Source: Theropithecus gelada (taxonomy: Eukaryota; Chordata; Mammalia; Primates; Cercopithecidae). Taken from it: a stretch of DNA of 64,000 nucleotides. The position numbers were made by a program, and so were the translations under genes. The notes beneath the pieces are model-generated. The model did no database searches and was not told the origin of the DNA. It saw nothing but the letters and a program-made list of their open reading frames with translations. Each line of letters starts with the position of its first letter. Within the stretch, counting starts at the first letter, position 1. Location: contig NC_037674.1 in the NCBI RefSeq assembly GCF_003255815.1, positions 2,998,986 to 3,062,985 of the forward strand, in the 5' to 3' direction. Below, piece by piece: positions 47,799-59,196 of this stretch.

Positions 47799-48085
47799 CT
47801 ATTTGCATCTGAAGGCCCGGAAACCAGGAGCACTGATGTCCGAGGGTAGGAAAAGAGGGATGGCCCAGCTCAAAGAGAGAAAGCCCATCTGCCCTTCCTC
47901 TCCCTTTCTGTCTGTTCAGGCCCTCAGCAGATGGGATGATACCTGTCTGTACTAGTAGGGGCAATCCACTTTATTCTATGTACTGATTCAAATGCCAATC
48001 TCTTAAACACCCTCACAGACACACCCAGAAATCGTGTTGTACCAGCTATCTAGGCAGTCTGTGACCTAGTCAGGCTGGCACATAA
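47799..48085 (-). mobile_element. Old LTR-like element, right part
   Basis: Continues the element of 46665-47036 after the LTR12 insertion, ending '...ggcacataaaattaa', as the copy at 53505-53990 ends '...gacatgtaaaattaa'. Confidence 0.6.
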
Positions 48086-49299
48086 AATTAATCCCAGCAC
48101 TCGGCTTTGTCCCCTCTGCCTGGAATGTCTGCTAGCCTCATCCTTTTCTCATAACAAAGTCCCTCTCATTCCTCAAGCCCCCTTTCCCCTTGAAGTTTCC
48201 ATAACGGCTGGATCTCCCCTCATGCTGCCCTAGCTCCTTGCCCACACTTGAAGCCTCAGTGTTCATCTTGTGTCGCTTTGAGTGCTTTCCTTCATGTGTC
48301 CCCTTCTCAGCTGTAACTTCTGCAAGAGTGAGAGCAGCTTCTTTTTCACCATCAGCCCACAAAGAACCTGCCGAGTGCAAGAAGACCCCCCCCCAGTAGA
48401 CACCATGGCCTGTTTTCAAAACTTTATATTCTGTCCAATTTGACTAACCAGCTTCTCAAGCCTCCGGAAATTATTTTCAGAAATCATCAGTTAGTCTAAA
48501 ACTGGCCCACCAAATGGATTGTTTCTAATTTTATTCAAAATATAAAAATTCTGCCTTTATATAATGGATCAATTAAGGGGAAATTGCATGATATACATAA
48601 CAATTGTTTTCTTCACCAAGGTTTATTCTAGAAGCTTTCGAGCCTATTATAATACAAAAGCCAGCGAGCTCTGGGAGGCAGGCAAGGGAATGCATTTTAT
48701 TCATGTTTGCTTCCCAGAAGCTCGCACAGTGCCCAAGCTAGAGGAGGTACTCAGCTGACATTTTCTGAATTAGATTTAATGAACAGGAAAAACGGCTTGT
48801 AAAAATGAAAGTGAAGTTCCTCTTCCTTTTCCCTCCTACCTGCCTGCTTTGTCTAGTCAACTGAAGAACGACGAGGTTCATACATTTGGAAAGGAGAGTT
48901 TTTTCTCATACAGCGTTGCAGCCTGCAGGGTGGTCATTCTGACAGGCTGAGAAGGGTAGCCTCTGGCCAGAAGCCAGAACAGGCACCTAGAGAGTGAGAA
49001 TAAGAAGTCAGGGATTTATGCTAAGCAGCGTGCCCAGATATGCATATTCAATAAGCATGGGAGGAGTCATGAATATTTATGAAAGGAGAAATGTGCGCCT
49101 ATGCAGTCGAGCTTTGTGCCTCTCCATAGGACCCATGTTCAAAAAACGATGTTCTTAGCATGATCCGGGGGTGGAGCTTTTGGACCTCTGACGTCAAAAG
49201 GTGAACAGAAGACCCCCTCCTCACTGTGCATCCTCCCTCGACTGGCCAGAGCCAGTCCGCCGTCGGTGGTCTGTTTTCAGGAAGAAATGCTGGTTGGTT
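48086..49299. other. Intergenic sequence, no gene seen
   Basis: 48090-48350 resembles an L2 fragment. 48880-49290 has a promoter-like mix of short motifs and may be an ERV or LTR piece, but I cannot name it. Confidence 0.4.
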
Positions 49300-49556
49300 G
49301 TGCCCAGGTGCTGTGGCTCACATCTGTAATCCCAGCACTTTGGGAGGCCGAGGTGGGCAGATCACTTGAGGTCAGGAGTTTGAGACCAGCCTGGCCAATA
49401 TGGTGAAACCCCGTATGTACCAAAAATACAAAAATTAGTCGGGCATGGTGGTGTGCACCGATAATCCCAGCTACTCGGGAGGCTGAGACAGGAGAATTGC
49501 TTGGCGGAAGGTTGCAGTGAGCCAAGATCGCACCACTGCACTCCAGCCTGGATGAC
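49300..49556 (+). mobile_element. Alu, sense
   Basis: Full left arm and a shortened right arm, followed by a G-rich tract instead of an A tail. Confidence 0.88.
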
Positions 49557-49645
49557 AAAGGAGGGAGGGGAGGGGAGGGGAGGAGAGGGAAGGAGAGGGG
49601 AGGGGAGGGGAGGGGAGGGGAAGGGAGGGGAGGGTGGGGGAGGAC
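49557..49645 (+). repeat. (GGGGA)n tract
   Basis: Consecutive GGGGA/GGGA units with single-A spacers, then GGGTGGGGG. It replaces the A tail of the Alu. Confidence 0.96.
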
Positions 49646-50246
49646 CAGCCAGGAAATCAGTTATCTTTCTCTGGGGGGCCCTTGGCCAAGAGAAGGTTCC
49701 GTACAGTTGGTTGTGGGACTTTTTATTTTATTTTATTTCTCAGTCTTATACAAAGTCTTTTTTGTTCTTTAACTTCTGAAACCAAATACAGGGAGGGTGT
49801 ATCGACTTACTTGTTTTATAAAAATTGTAAACCAAAAATAAAATCCTAAGCCCTCCAACCAAATGAATGGGCCCCCTTCATTGCTCAAGAAAACCCCAGA
49901 GAAACTTGAGAAACTGAATCCCCAGTTATGACGGGAAGGGAGGTCAGACACACCTTGTTGTACCCCCTGCTTTTTGGCGTTTAGGTTAAAATAGAGATTA
50001 TAAGACTGGCAAAACAGACTCTTGTGCCAATAAGATACCAAATTATAAGCAAGACCTGAAGTCATGCAAGTCAGGGATTCAGTCATGCCCGACACACCAT
50101 GAAATCGCGTTAGACAGGTTTCTATTAGCCCAGTACGATGTGGCTTACTTTCCATCCTGACTCTGGTGTAGTGTCACATGACAGCCGACCTGAAGGAGAT
50201 CAAAACATTTTTCTCCAAAATATATTTCTTTGACACATTCTGAAAT
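49646..50246. other. Intergenic sequence, possible ERV-derived
   Basis: AT-rich and without a gene. Parts near 49850-50160 look like an ERV1 LTR or internal piece joined to the LTR at 50640-51231 and split from it by two Alu pieces. Tentative. Confidence 0.35.
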
Positions 50247-50400
50247 GGCTGGTTGGGTGTGGTGGCTCACACCTGTCATCCCAGCACTTTGGGAGGTGGA
50301 GGTGGGAGAATTACTGGAGCTCAGGAGTTCAAGGCTGCAGTGTCCTGTGATCATGCCAATGCACACCAGTCTGGGTGACAGAGTGAGACCTTGTCTCGAA
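50247..50400 (+). mobile_element. Alu, sense, internally deleted
   Basis: Left-arm start joined to a right-arm end, followed by a GA-rich tail (50401-50447). Confidence 0.83.
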
Positions 50401-50476
50401 AGAGAGAGAGAGAAAGGAAGAGAGGGAGGGAGGAAGGGAAGAAAAGATTAAAAAAAGGCAAAAAAAAATTTTTTTT

Positions 50477-50636
50477 GGCTGGGTGCAGTGGGTCATACCT
50501 GTAATCCCAGCACTTTGGGAGGCTTAGGTGGCAAGAGTGCTTGAGGCCAGGAGTTCGAGATCAGCCTGGGCAACATAGTGAGACCTTGTCTGTAAGAATA
50601 ATTTTAAAATAAAAGTAAATTTTAAAAAATAAATGA
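50477..50636 (+). mobile_element. Alu left monomer, sense
   Basis: A single Alu arm (ggctgggtgcagtgg to ctgtaagaata) with an AT-rich tail. Confidence 0.8.
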
Positions 50637-50639
50637 AAT

Positions 50640-51231
50640 GGTCGCCACAAGGCCAACAGATTGAAATAGCCCTACAAAGCTATCTTTTGTGGGGAAAATT
50701 TGAATCTGTAGAAGATCGCCCTTAATGCAGCCAGGTCTTTCCTTTCTAGGCCTTTCCCGGATCTAGGAGAGATTAACTGAGAGCCTGACACCTTTAAGAT
50801 CTGAGAGGAGATATTCACCATCTATTCTCTCCAAGGGCTGACACATAAGAGCCTTCCTCTACATAAAAAGAACTTTGGCCCCCAACCCCCTTATCTTAAC
50901 TCAACCATTCCTTTCCACTGACTTCAAGTCTTTAGTCAAAGCTTAATTCTTTCAACCAATTGCCAATCTGAAAATCTTTGAATCCACTTATGACCTATAC
51001 CCCCTTGCTTCAAGAGCTCCTGCCTCTTTAGGCTGAACCAATGTGTACCTTCTATGCATTAATTTATTATTTCACCTATAATTTCTGTCTCCCTAAAATG
51101 TATGAAACCAAACTGTAACCGGACCACCTCAGGTGGACTTTCTCAGAACTGTTTCCTGGGCCATGGTCGCTGATATTAGCTCAGAATAAAACTCTTTAAA
51201 ATACTTCACGGAGTTGGCTTTTTCCGTTAAC
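50640..51231 (+). mobile_element. ERV1-type LTR (subfamily uncertain)
   Basis: 'gcccctatacccccttgc' type text, 'gaccacctcaggtggactttctcag' near 51121, AATAAAACTCTTTAAAATACTTC at 51185 onward and a CA end near 51231 fit a gammaretroviral LTR with its R/U5 boundary. Start uncertain. Confidence 0.6.
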
Positions 51232-51268
51232 AAAAGTGTATACTGAATGCCTTTGGGAGCTGCAATTA

Positions 51269-51427
51269 AAGAAGAAGGAAAATGGAGAAGGAAGAGGAGA
51301 AAGGAGGGGAGGAGGAGAAGAGACATGAGGGGAGAGGGAGGAGGAGGAGGAGAAAGAGAAGGAGAAGAAGATGAAGGAGAGGGAGGAGGAGGAGAGAAAG
51401 AAGACAAGCGGAAGAAGAGGATGATGA
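51269..51427 (+). repeat. Purine-rich (GGA/GAA)n tract
   Basis: About 160 bases with very few pyrimidines. Confidence 0.95.
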
Positions 51428-52548
51428 CAAATATGACACAGGAAGAAAATAAGCAAGGAAAGGGGTGCAGCAGGTCGTGCGCAATCATAATAAAAGCTGT
51501 AACTTCCTGAGCTTTGAATCCTTGGGGCACCTCTCCTTGTAATCTATGAGCCTTACATCAGCCTGGCGGTGAGTGCTCCTGCTGCACAGATGAGGAAGAG
51601 GACTCAGGATCAGACAGCTGCTCCAGGCTCTGAGGCCTGGAGTGGAGCCTCTGCCTTACCCTAGAGTGTGCCCTCTGTCTAACCCAAAGCTTCCTCCACT
51701 CTTGGGAGCTGACTTGCCATACCCAGTTCTGGCTCCTAACTGGAATTCTTGTTCTAGAGTGGATCGGCCACCCTGAAGCCTCATCCTGGGGCAAAAGTCA
51801 GCTCGTCCACTCTGCTTGGCTCTGATGTAGAAGAGAAGGCTGCTGGAACAGCCATTTTTACCTTCTATGCCTGCGACGCCCTGGCTGGCCTGAAGCCCCC
51901 ACCTGCCCTCCACAGCCAAGCTGCCAATGGTCCAGCCCTCGCCAGTTCCCAGCAGTCCTAGAGCCTCCCTCTCCAAGCCTTGGGTGGCCCAAGGCCTGAG
52001 GTTGTCAGCAGAATCAAAGGAGGAGCTAAACTCTCACCCCCAACCTTCATTTGTATTGGGGTATAATTCTCATGCAGGTAAATGCAGAGATGTTAAATGT
52101 GCAATACAGCTCACTGGTTTTTTAATGTAAACACACACCCACATCACCACCACCCTAAACAAGGTATAGAACATTTCCATCAGCCCAGAAGGTTCCCTCT
52201 CACCCATTTCATCAATTCCTCTCCCCACACTTACCACTGATCTGATTTCTATCACCATAGTTATGTCTGTCCCAGAACTCGTATCAACGGAACCGTGGAG
52301 CGTACATTGTTTTGTGCCTGCTGCTCAGCACAGTGAGACGTGTGCATCTCGGCACAGTTATGAGGAGATTCATTCATGCTGTTAATACATATGAGTAAGG
52401 CGATTTTTATTGTTGGTTAGTATTCCATTGCGTGACTCTATTGTAATGTTTATTGATTCTCCCTTTTTTTAAACTTTATTTTGTTTTTCTAACGAGAATT
52501 TTTAATTTTTTTGACATTTTGTTTTTCTAACGAGATTCTTTTTAAATT
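51428..52548. other. Intergenic sequence, no gene seen
   Basis: 51580-51665 has a weak MIR-like core ('cacagatgaggaagaggact'). The remainder is unassigned; AT-rich from 52430. Confidence 0.4.
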
Positions 52549-52563
52549 TGAAATATGCATACA

Positions 52564-52867
52564 AGCTGGGTGCAGTGGCTCAAGCCTGTAATCCCAGCAA
52601 TTTGGGAGGCTGAGACGAGCAGATTACCTGAGGTTAGGAGTTCAAGACCAGACTGATCAACATGGAGAAACTCCATCTGTACTAAAAATACAAAATTAGC
52701 CAGGCATGGTGGTGCATGCCTGTAATCCCAGCTACTCGGGAGGCTAAGGCAGGAGAATTGCTTGAACATGGGAGGCAGAGACTGCAGTGAGCTGAGATCG
52801 TGCCATTGCTCTCTAGCCTGGGCAATAAGAGCAAAACTCTGTGTCAAAAAAAGAAATTAAAAAAAAA
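52564..52867 (+). mobile_element. Alu, sense, with target duplication
   Basis: Full Alu. GAAATATGCATACAA flanks it at 52550-52564 and 52868-52882. Confidence 0.92.
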
Positions 52868-52883
52868 GAAATATGCATACAAG

Positions 52884-53504
52884 AATGTTATGCTTTGTAT
52901 ATGATATATGGTATATGTGATGTACATTATATAAATCTGTATTGTACTGCATGTGTGTGTATATATGTATACACACATATATTTTTTAAAATAATGATAA
53001 AGTAAACTGCTACATTCCCATGAGCCAAGCTGAAGACAGAGAACATTACCCATACCAGAGACGCCCCACTCAATGTGCCCTCCTCTGACAGCCTGCCACC
53101 CCATCCCCAGGGAAATACTCTGAGCTTGGTTACTTGTTTCCTTGGCTTTCTTGGAAGCCCTGTCCCACATGTGCATGTTCACAGACAGTATAGTGCTCAG
53201 TTGTGCCCATTTTTTAGCTTCGTATAAACCAGATCACTTGTACGTATCCTCTGCAGCCAGTTCTTCCTGCCCGACATTGGTGAGATCCTTCCTGGCTCAT
53301 GCCTGGAGATGCGGTTCATTTATTTTCACTGCTACACAGTGTCCCCCGTGTGAATGTGTCTCGTGTGTCTGTCCATTCTGCAGCTGTGGTTGCTAGCAGT
53401 GCTGCTGAGAATGTTCAATGCACCTGTTAGGTCACGTGTACGGGTGTGTCTCTAATGCATATGTAGAGGGTCAGAATTGCTGGGTAGCAACCTATGTGCA
53501 TACA
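52884..53504. other. Intergenic sequence, probable L1 remnant
   Basis: 53100-53490 resembles the reversed L1 3' UTR ('tggctcatgcctggagatg' is not Alu). No gene seen. Confidence 0.35.
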
Positions 53505-53990
53505 TTAGTCAGGGTTCTCCAGGAAAATAGAACCAGTGGGATGGGTTGATGGATGGATAATAGATAGACAGACTTATTATGAGGTATTCACTCACACAAC
53601 TATAGAGGTTGAGAAGTCCCATGACCTAATAATGTTTGCACACTGGAGACCCAGTAATGCAGGTGGTATGATTCAGTTCAAGCCTGAAGGTCTGAAAACC
53701 AGGGGAGCTGATGGTGCTACCCAGTCTGAGGGCCAGAGAAGATGAGATGAGATGAGATGAGATGATGAGATGAGATGAAATGAGATGAGATAAATGAAAC
53801 AGATGAGATGAGATGTCCCAGCTCAAGCTGTGAAGCCAGAAAAAAGAAGCAAATTCCTCCTTCCTCCACCTTTTTGTTCTATTCAGGCTTTCAAAGGATT
53901 GGGTGCTGGACTCACCCTCCCTGGCACACCCAGAAATAAGGTTTATTCTGGGCACTCTGTGGTCCAGTCAAGTTGACATGTAAAATTAAC
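53505..53990 (-). mobile_element. Old LTR-like element, second copy
   Basis: Same family as 46665-47036 plus 47799-48085, from 'attagtcagggttctccagg' to 'agttgacatgtaaaattaa'. A GATGA repeat lies within it. Confidence 0.6.
53738..53812 (+). repeat. (GATGA)n minisatellite
   Basis: About fourteen GATGA-like units, with a few single-base slips. Confidence 0.95.
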
Positions 53991-54017
53991 CATCACTATG
54001 TATCTTTAACTTTACTA

Positions 54018-54417
54018 GGTGCCATGGGCTGAATCATTTCTCAAAAAATGTGGATGTTGAAGCCCTACCCCCCAAGTGTGACAGGATTTGGAGATGGGAC
54101 TTTGCGAGATCACTGGGTTTAGATGAGGTTATGAGGGAAGGGTTCTCGTGGTGGGATCAGTGCCTGTATAAGAAGAGACCAGAGGCTTGCTCATTGTTTC
54201 TCTCTCCCACCCGCATCCCCCCTCTCCCCATGTGAGGACACAGCAAGAAGGCAGCTGTCTGCAACCTAAAAGGGAGTCCTCACAAGGAAATGACCATGCT
54301 GGCACCTTGATCTTGAACTTCCAGGCTCCAGAACTGTGAGAAATAAATATCTGTTGTTTATGCCACCCCGTCTGGGGTATTTTGCTATGGCAGCCGAGCA
54401 CACTAAGACACTAAGCC
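54018..54417 (+). mobile_element. MLT1-type MaLR LTR, sense
   Basis: 'gctgaatcatttctcaaaaa' start, '...gttgaagccctacccccc...', '...gtgaggacacagcaagaagg...', AATAAATATCTGTTGTTTATG and 'cactaagaca' end follow the usual MLT1 order. Sense copy of the elements at 1896 and 59344. Confidence 0.75.
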
Positions 54418-56483
54418 ATGCCAAATTATCTTCTAAAGTACACATCCTCTAGAAGAATCTTTACTTTTTTAAATAATTTTTTTTTCCAGAAAAAGAAGAA
54501 AAAAGACCTTTTCTTCAGACTCCCAACTCCCCATGCTGATTGATAATTGCTATAGTCTAGAGGTTTCCTCCCCTACCTAATTCTCTCTCCCATCGGCCTC
54601 ACTCGGTAGTCAGGCTTCCTTATTTGAGCTGCTTTCATTTCTAACTTTCCACGAGGAGCCCTGGGGGAGTCACCACTGGTGTCACTGTCAGCACAGCCTC
54701 CAAGGACAGTGCAGCAAAGCCCTGTGGGTTATCCTCACAGAGGTGTTTAATTCCTCCCAGGGTCTCTAACACAGATCCTTTGTGAATCTAATAAAAGTGA
54801 TAATCCCTGTCCCTGGGAAAACTTACATATGCACACAGCTTTCATCTAATTTCAGAAGGTTCATAGCCTCCCAGCCCTTCCCTAAGTGAGTAAGTCATAT
54901 TAAGCATGGAGAAGAATGCTGTGTCACCTTTTGGTTCTGGCTAAAACAAAGGCTGAATTTCAAAGTAAATGATAAATGGGTAAATGTTTACATACTTTTT
55001 AAGCATCATATTTTTAACAGAAAAAGATAATGGCAAGAGAAGATGAAGTATTGTGGTTTCCCCTACTTGAACCCCCCTTATAATTGTGACATCTCAATCC
55101 TGGTATCCAGCCCTACTTGGTCAAGGATTTAGACTGGGATAGGAAGGAAGCAGCAGGGATGGATAAACGCCTCCTCTGTCTTTCTGCTAGGGTTGGTGGT
55201 AGATGAGTGAGTGTGTGGATCAAGAAAAGGCCATTATCATAGTCCTGAACGTCCCCAACCCTATGGCCCTGAAGACCCTCCTCTTCTCCCCTACACAGGC
55301 AGCCTTGGCAGTCTGAAGCTCTCTCCTTATTTTCCCTTTGTCAACCACCAACTTGCTAGCAAACAACTTCACTTGAGTTCTTAATCCTTTGGTGTGGATA
55401 TCAGCAGATGTGACCTTGTGCAGGTGTACTTCTTTGTAAACCTCATCATTGATTGTGGACAGGGTAGTTCACTGGTAGCTGAGAGCATCTGGGAAAAAGA
55501 GATAGACATTTTTTAGGACAGGGTCCCTTTCTTAAGGGCCTGCAGAAGGACCAAATCTCTTGTCTGAGTCCTTGCTTTGTTTCTTGTGAGTAGTGTGATT
55601 TTTGTGCAAGTTACTTAACCCAGATGTGGCATTCTCATCTACAAATTAGGAGTAATTATAACAGTAGCTGTTCAAGAGTACTGCAACAAAAAATCATGTG
55701 AAGTGGGAGTGCTTTGTGGATCATACAAATGCAATTTATCCATTCATCTGTTTACCTGCCTACCTAGTTAGCAACCTATCCCTCTTTCTTGTGTATGGAA
55801 GGATGACTGTGAGTGTGAAGGCTGTATGAATGTATGCATGTGTCCATCCTATGCATGCATCCATGTATATACATCCACCCATCCTTCTGCCTGTCGTCCT
55901 CTCCATCTCTCCACCCACCCATCCACTTAGCCTTTACATTCATCTGGAAGACAGCAGCCTCTAGGCTCTGGGGTGCAATATCACTTGTCCAATGGCATAA
56001 ACCTGTCACTTACGGTCAGAGGAATTAGTAAAAGTAAAAACAATATGATTAGTAAACTGTTTTGCAGGTATCAAGGGAAAAGGTGTCTTAATTTTTCAGC
56101 ACTTGAATGTTTTCGGCTGCCCTGGGAGATCTGTCATCTTGCTGAAGCGCCACTCGTCAATGTATCTGCTCATCCACAGATCCAATCTACTGTGCCTCCT
56201 TCCTCCAGGGGCCTTGAGGGAAGACCTGGAGCTGCTGTGTGACTCATGATGATTAAACATTTCACACTCTGTTGTGGAAGGAATAGGATGTATATGTATG
56301 TGTAAGGGCTACAGCAATAATTCTGTACCTGGTGTTGAATTTGTTAGAACCACTTAGAATGAGGCCTTGGGAAAATGTTATAAAGGTGACAAATCCATGG
56401 GCATTTTAAGAATTACTAAATTTTTCTGTATAGTTCCAGAATTTAAACTAAAATAAACAATAGCAACAACAAAAAAACACTCC
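54418..56483. other. Intergenic sequence, no gene seen
   Basis: A MIR-like antisense piece near 55590-55720 ('gtgcaagttacttaaccc') and a degenerate (CATC)n tract near 55840-55925. The remainder looks unique. Confidence 0.45.
55840..55925 (+). repeat. Degenerate (CATC)n tract
   Basis: Imperfect CATC/CACC units. Confidence 0.75.
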
Positions 56484-56499
56484 GAGAGAGCACTTATTT

Positions 56500-56795
56500 A
56501 TTTTTTTTTTTTTGAGACGGAGTCTCGCTCTGTAGCCCAGGCTGGAGTGCAGTGGTTGGATCTCAGCTCACTGCAAGCTCCGCCTCCCGGGTTCACGCGG
56601 TTCTCCGGCCTCAGCCTCCCGAGTAGCTGGGACTACAGGCGCCCGCCACGTCGCCCGGCTAGTTTTTTGTATTTCTTAGTAGAGACGGGGTTTCACTGTG
56701 TTAGCCAGGATGGTCTCGATCTCCTGACCTCGTGATCCGCCCGTCTCGGCCTCCCAAAGTGCTGGGATTACAGGCTTGAGCCACCGCGCCCGGCC
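56500..56795 (-). mobile_element. Young AluY, antisense, with target duplication
   Basis: Near-consensus reversed AluY. GAGAGAGCACTTATTT is at 56484-56499 and 56796-56811. Confidence 0.95.
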
Positions 56796-57047
56796 GAGAG
56801 AGCACTTATTTGGGGACAAGATTGATTCCTAGTTAACCCACCCTTTGTGAGAGTGACGTTGCTGCAGGGACCCAGGATGCTTGGGTGCTCTTCTCCTTCC
56901 CCTCTCTGTCCACAGGTCTCCCCTTACCTGGGTAATGTGAGCTTCTCTTCTGCCACACCTGGCCCCAGCACAGCCATGTGTTACGTTTGTGGAGGCAGGC
57001 ATTCTTTTCTTGCTCCTCTTCTCCTGCATTCTTTCCACAGCCCGATT

Positions 57048-57246
57048 CTTTTTTTTTTTTTAGACCGAGTTTTGCTCTTGTTGCCTAGGCTGGAGTGCAG
57101 TGGCATGATCTTGGCTCACTGCAACCTCCGCCTCCCTTCTCCTGCCTCAGCCCCCTGAGTAACTGGGAATATAGGCGCCTGCCACCACGCCCAGCTAATT
57201 TTTTGTATTTTCAGTAGACACAAGGTTTTGCCATGTTGGCCAGGCA
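57048..57246 (-). mobile_element. Truncated Alu, part of inverted unit 1
   Basis: Reversed Alu that lacks its left-arm start and is joined at 57246 to non-Alu sequence. It shares non-consensus TTTTCAGTAGA with the Alu at 58991-59195. Confidence 0.85.
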
Positions 57247-57356
57247 CAGCCCAACTCTTGATTATCCCAGTGTCTGCTTGGCTGTCTTGCAGGACTGCAG
57301 GGTCCTGTGACGAGCTTTGTGCAAAGGACTTCCACAACCAAGTATGAGCAGATGCT
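57247..57356 (-). repeat. Unknown non-Alu segment, inverted unit 1
   Basis: About 110 bases, about 90% identical to the reverse complement of 58881-58990. Source unknown. Confidence 0.85.
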
Positions 57357-57367
57357 GCTCCTGGAAA

Positions 57368-57485
57368 TCAGTGATTCTCAATCTTGAGTGCCAGTCAGAT
57401 TTACCAGGATGTTTAAAAATGCCTGTGTGCCTAGGTTCCCCGCAGACAGCTGGGGTGGGCCCTGGCAAGTTGAGAATTCCTGCCC
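57368..57485. mobile_element. MER5-type hAT fragment
   Basis: 'cagtgattctcaatcttgag' through '...taaaaatgcctgtgtgcc...gggtgggccc' has the MER5A/B layout. Confidence 0.6.
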
Positions 57486-57599
57486 TAAATCAAGGCTTCC
57501 CTATCTCGGTTCTCAGCTGGTTTCTGAGAACTAGAGCAAAATATCTGCCACTAGAATGGGTAATAGTCTTTTTCCTCCCTCAAATTAAGCAGAACAAAA

Positions 57600-58011
57600 T
57601 TAAGTTAGTGGATAAAATTTTCCAAATTTAAATTTACCGCTAAGTTTTCTTAAAATTAGGGAATCTAATTTTTTTGTTTTATCCAGCTAAATGTAAGATT
57701 TAGGGATCTAATTCTGATTTTATTAATTAAAATATAGCCAAAATATTATGTCTGATTTAGACTACATTGTGCATTTAAATTTTAAAAAACTTGATGGTGG
57801 TAAAAAAGACAACACAAAATACGTCATCTCAACCAATCTTTCAGTGTATAGTTTAGTAGCATTAAGTATATTCACATTGTTGTACAACAGATCTCTGGAA
57901 CCTTTTTATTTTGCAAAACTAACACTATAGCTGTTGAACAACACCCCATTTTCCCCTTCTCCCAGTGCCTGACTTTCTGTCTCTATGAGTTAGACTACTT
58001 TTTAATCTTTT
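57600..58011 (-). mobile_element. L1 3' UTR, antisense
   Basis: 'tgtacaacagatctctgga' near 57883 and the AT-rich text before it resemble the reversed 3' end of an L1MA-like element. Confidence 0.65.
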
Positions 58012-58146
58012 TAAAAAATTTTATTTTTAGAGATGGGGTCTCGCTATGTTAACCAGGCTGGTCTCAAACTTCTGGCTTCAAGTGATCCTCCTGCCTCAGC
58101 ATCCCAAAGTGCTGGGATTATAGACATGAGCCACCGTGCCTGGCCC
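58012..58146 (-). mobile_element. Alu monomer, antisense, inside L1
   Basis: One reversed arm, from tttagagatgggg to gccaccgtgcctggcc. Confidence 0.8.
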
Positions 58147-58810
58147 AATTAGACTAATTTGTATAACTCATGTAAGTGGAATCACACAATATTTGTCTTT
58201 TTCTCTTACTTACTTATTTCACTTAGTATAATGTCTTTAAAGCGTATCCATGTTGTAGCACGCGACAGGGTTTCCTTCTTTTTACAGGCTGAATAATAAA
58301 TATTCTATTTATGGCTAGACCACATCTTATTTATCCACTTATTCTTCAGTAGACACTTGGGTTGCCTCTACCTCTCTGCTATTATACCTAATGCTGCAGT
58401 GAACAAGGGTATGCAAATATCTCTTTCAGATCCTGCTCTCATTTCTTTCGGGTATATACCCAGAAGTGGCATTTCTGGATCATATTGTAAATCTATTCAC
58501 AACCTTTTGAGGAACCTCCATACTATTTTCCATAGTGGCGGTACCATTGTATATGATCATCAACCGTATACAAGGGTTCTAATTTCTTCATATCCTCACC
58601 AACACTTTTTCCACTTTTTTGAGTGTCCATTCTAATGAGTGAGAGGTAGTATCTCATCATGTTTTAGGTTTGCATTTCCTTTTGGTGATCACTGATGTTG
58701 AGCACCTTTCCATATACCTGTCAGCCATTTGTATGTCTTCTTTGGAAAAACGCCTATTCAAGTCCTTTTGCCATCTTTTAATCAGATTATTTGTTTTGTT
58801 GTTGTTCTGA
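58147..58810 (-). mobile_element. L1 ORF2 C-terminus, antisense
   Basis: 'gggtatatacccagaagtgg' near 58450 and 'gaggaacctccatactattt' near 58509 are reversed L1 text. It belongs with 57600-58011. Confidence 0.85.
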
Positions 58811-58880
58811 AAAACATTTCTAGGAATGGAGATTCTATCTGCAAAGCCCAACTGCAACCTTCTAAGTCCGTCATCACTGG

Positions 58881-58990
58881 AGCATCTGCGCGTGCTTGGT
58901 CGTGGAAGCCCTTTGCACAAAGCTCGTCACAGGACCCTGGAGTCCTGCAAGACAGCCCAGCAGACACTGGGATAGTCAAGAGTTGGGCTG
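58881..58990 (+). repeat. Unknown non-Alu segment, inverted unit 2
   Basis: Reverse complement partner of 57247-57356. It keeps CpGs (gcgcgtgc, tcgtgg) that are TG/CA in unit 1. Confidence 0.85.
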
Positions 58991-59195
58991 TGCCTGGCCA
59001 ACATGGTGAAACCTTGTCTCTACTGAAAATACAAAAAATTAGCTGGGCGTGGTGGCAGGCCCCTGTAATCCCAGCTACTCGGGATGGCTGAGGCAGGAGA
59101 ATCGCTTTATACCAGGAGGCAGAGGTTGCAGTGAGCTGAGATCGCGCCACTGAACTGCAGCCTGGGCAACAAGAGTGAAACTCCATCTCAAAACA
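58991..59195 (+). mobile_element. Truncated Alu, part of inverted unit 2
   Basis: Starts at ctggccaacatgg, the same junction as in unit 1, and runs to the Alu 3' end. Confidence 0.88.
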
Positions 59196-59196
59196 C

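Noticed and set aside
53738..53812. CRISPR-like repeat array
   Set aside because: A GATGA minisatellite without spacers, in a primate genome.
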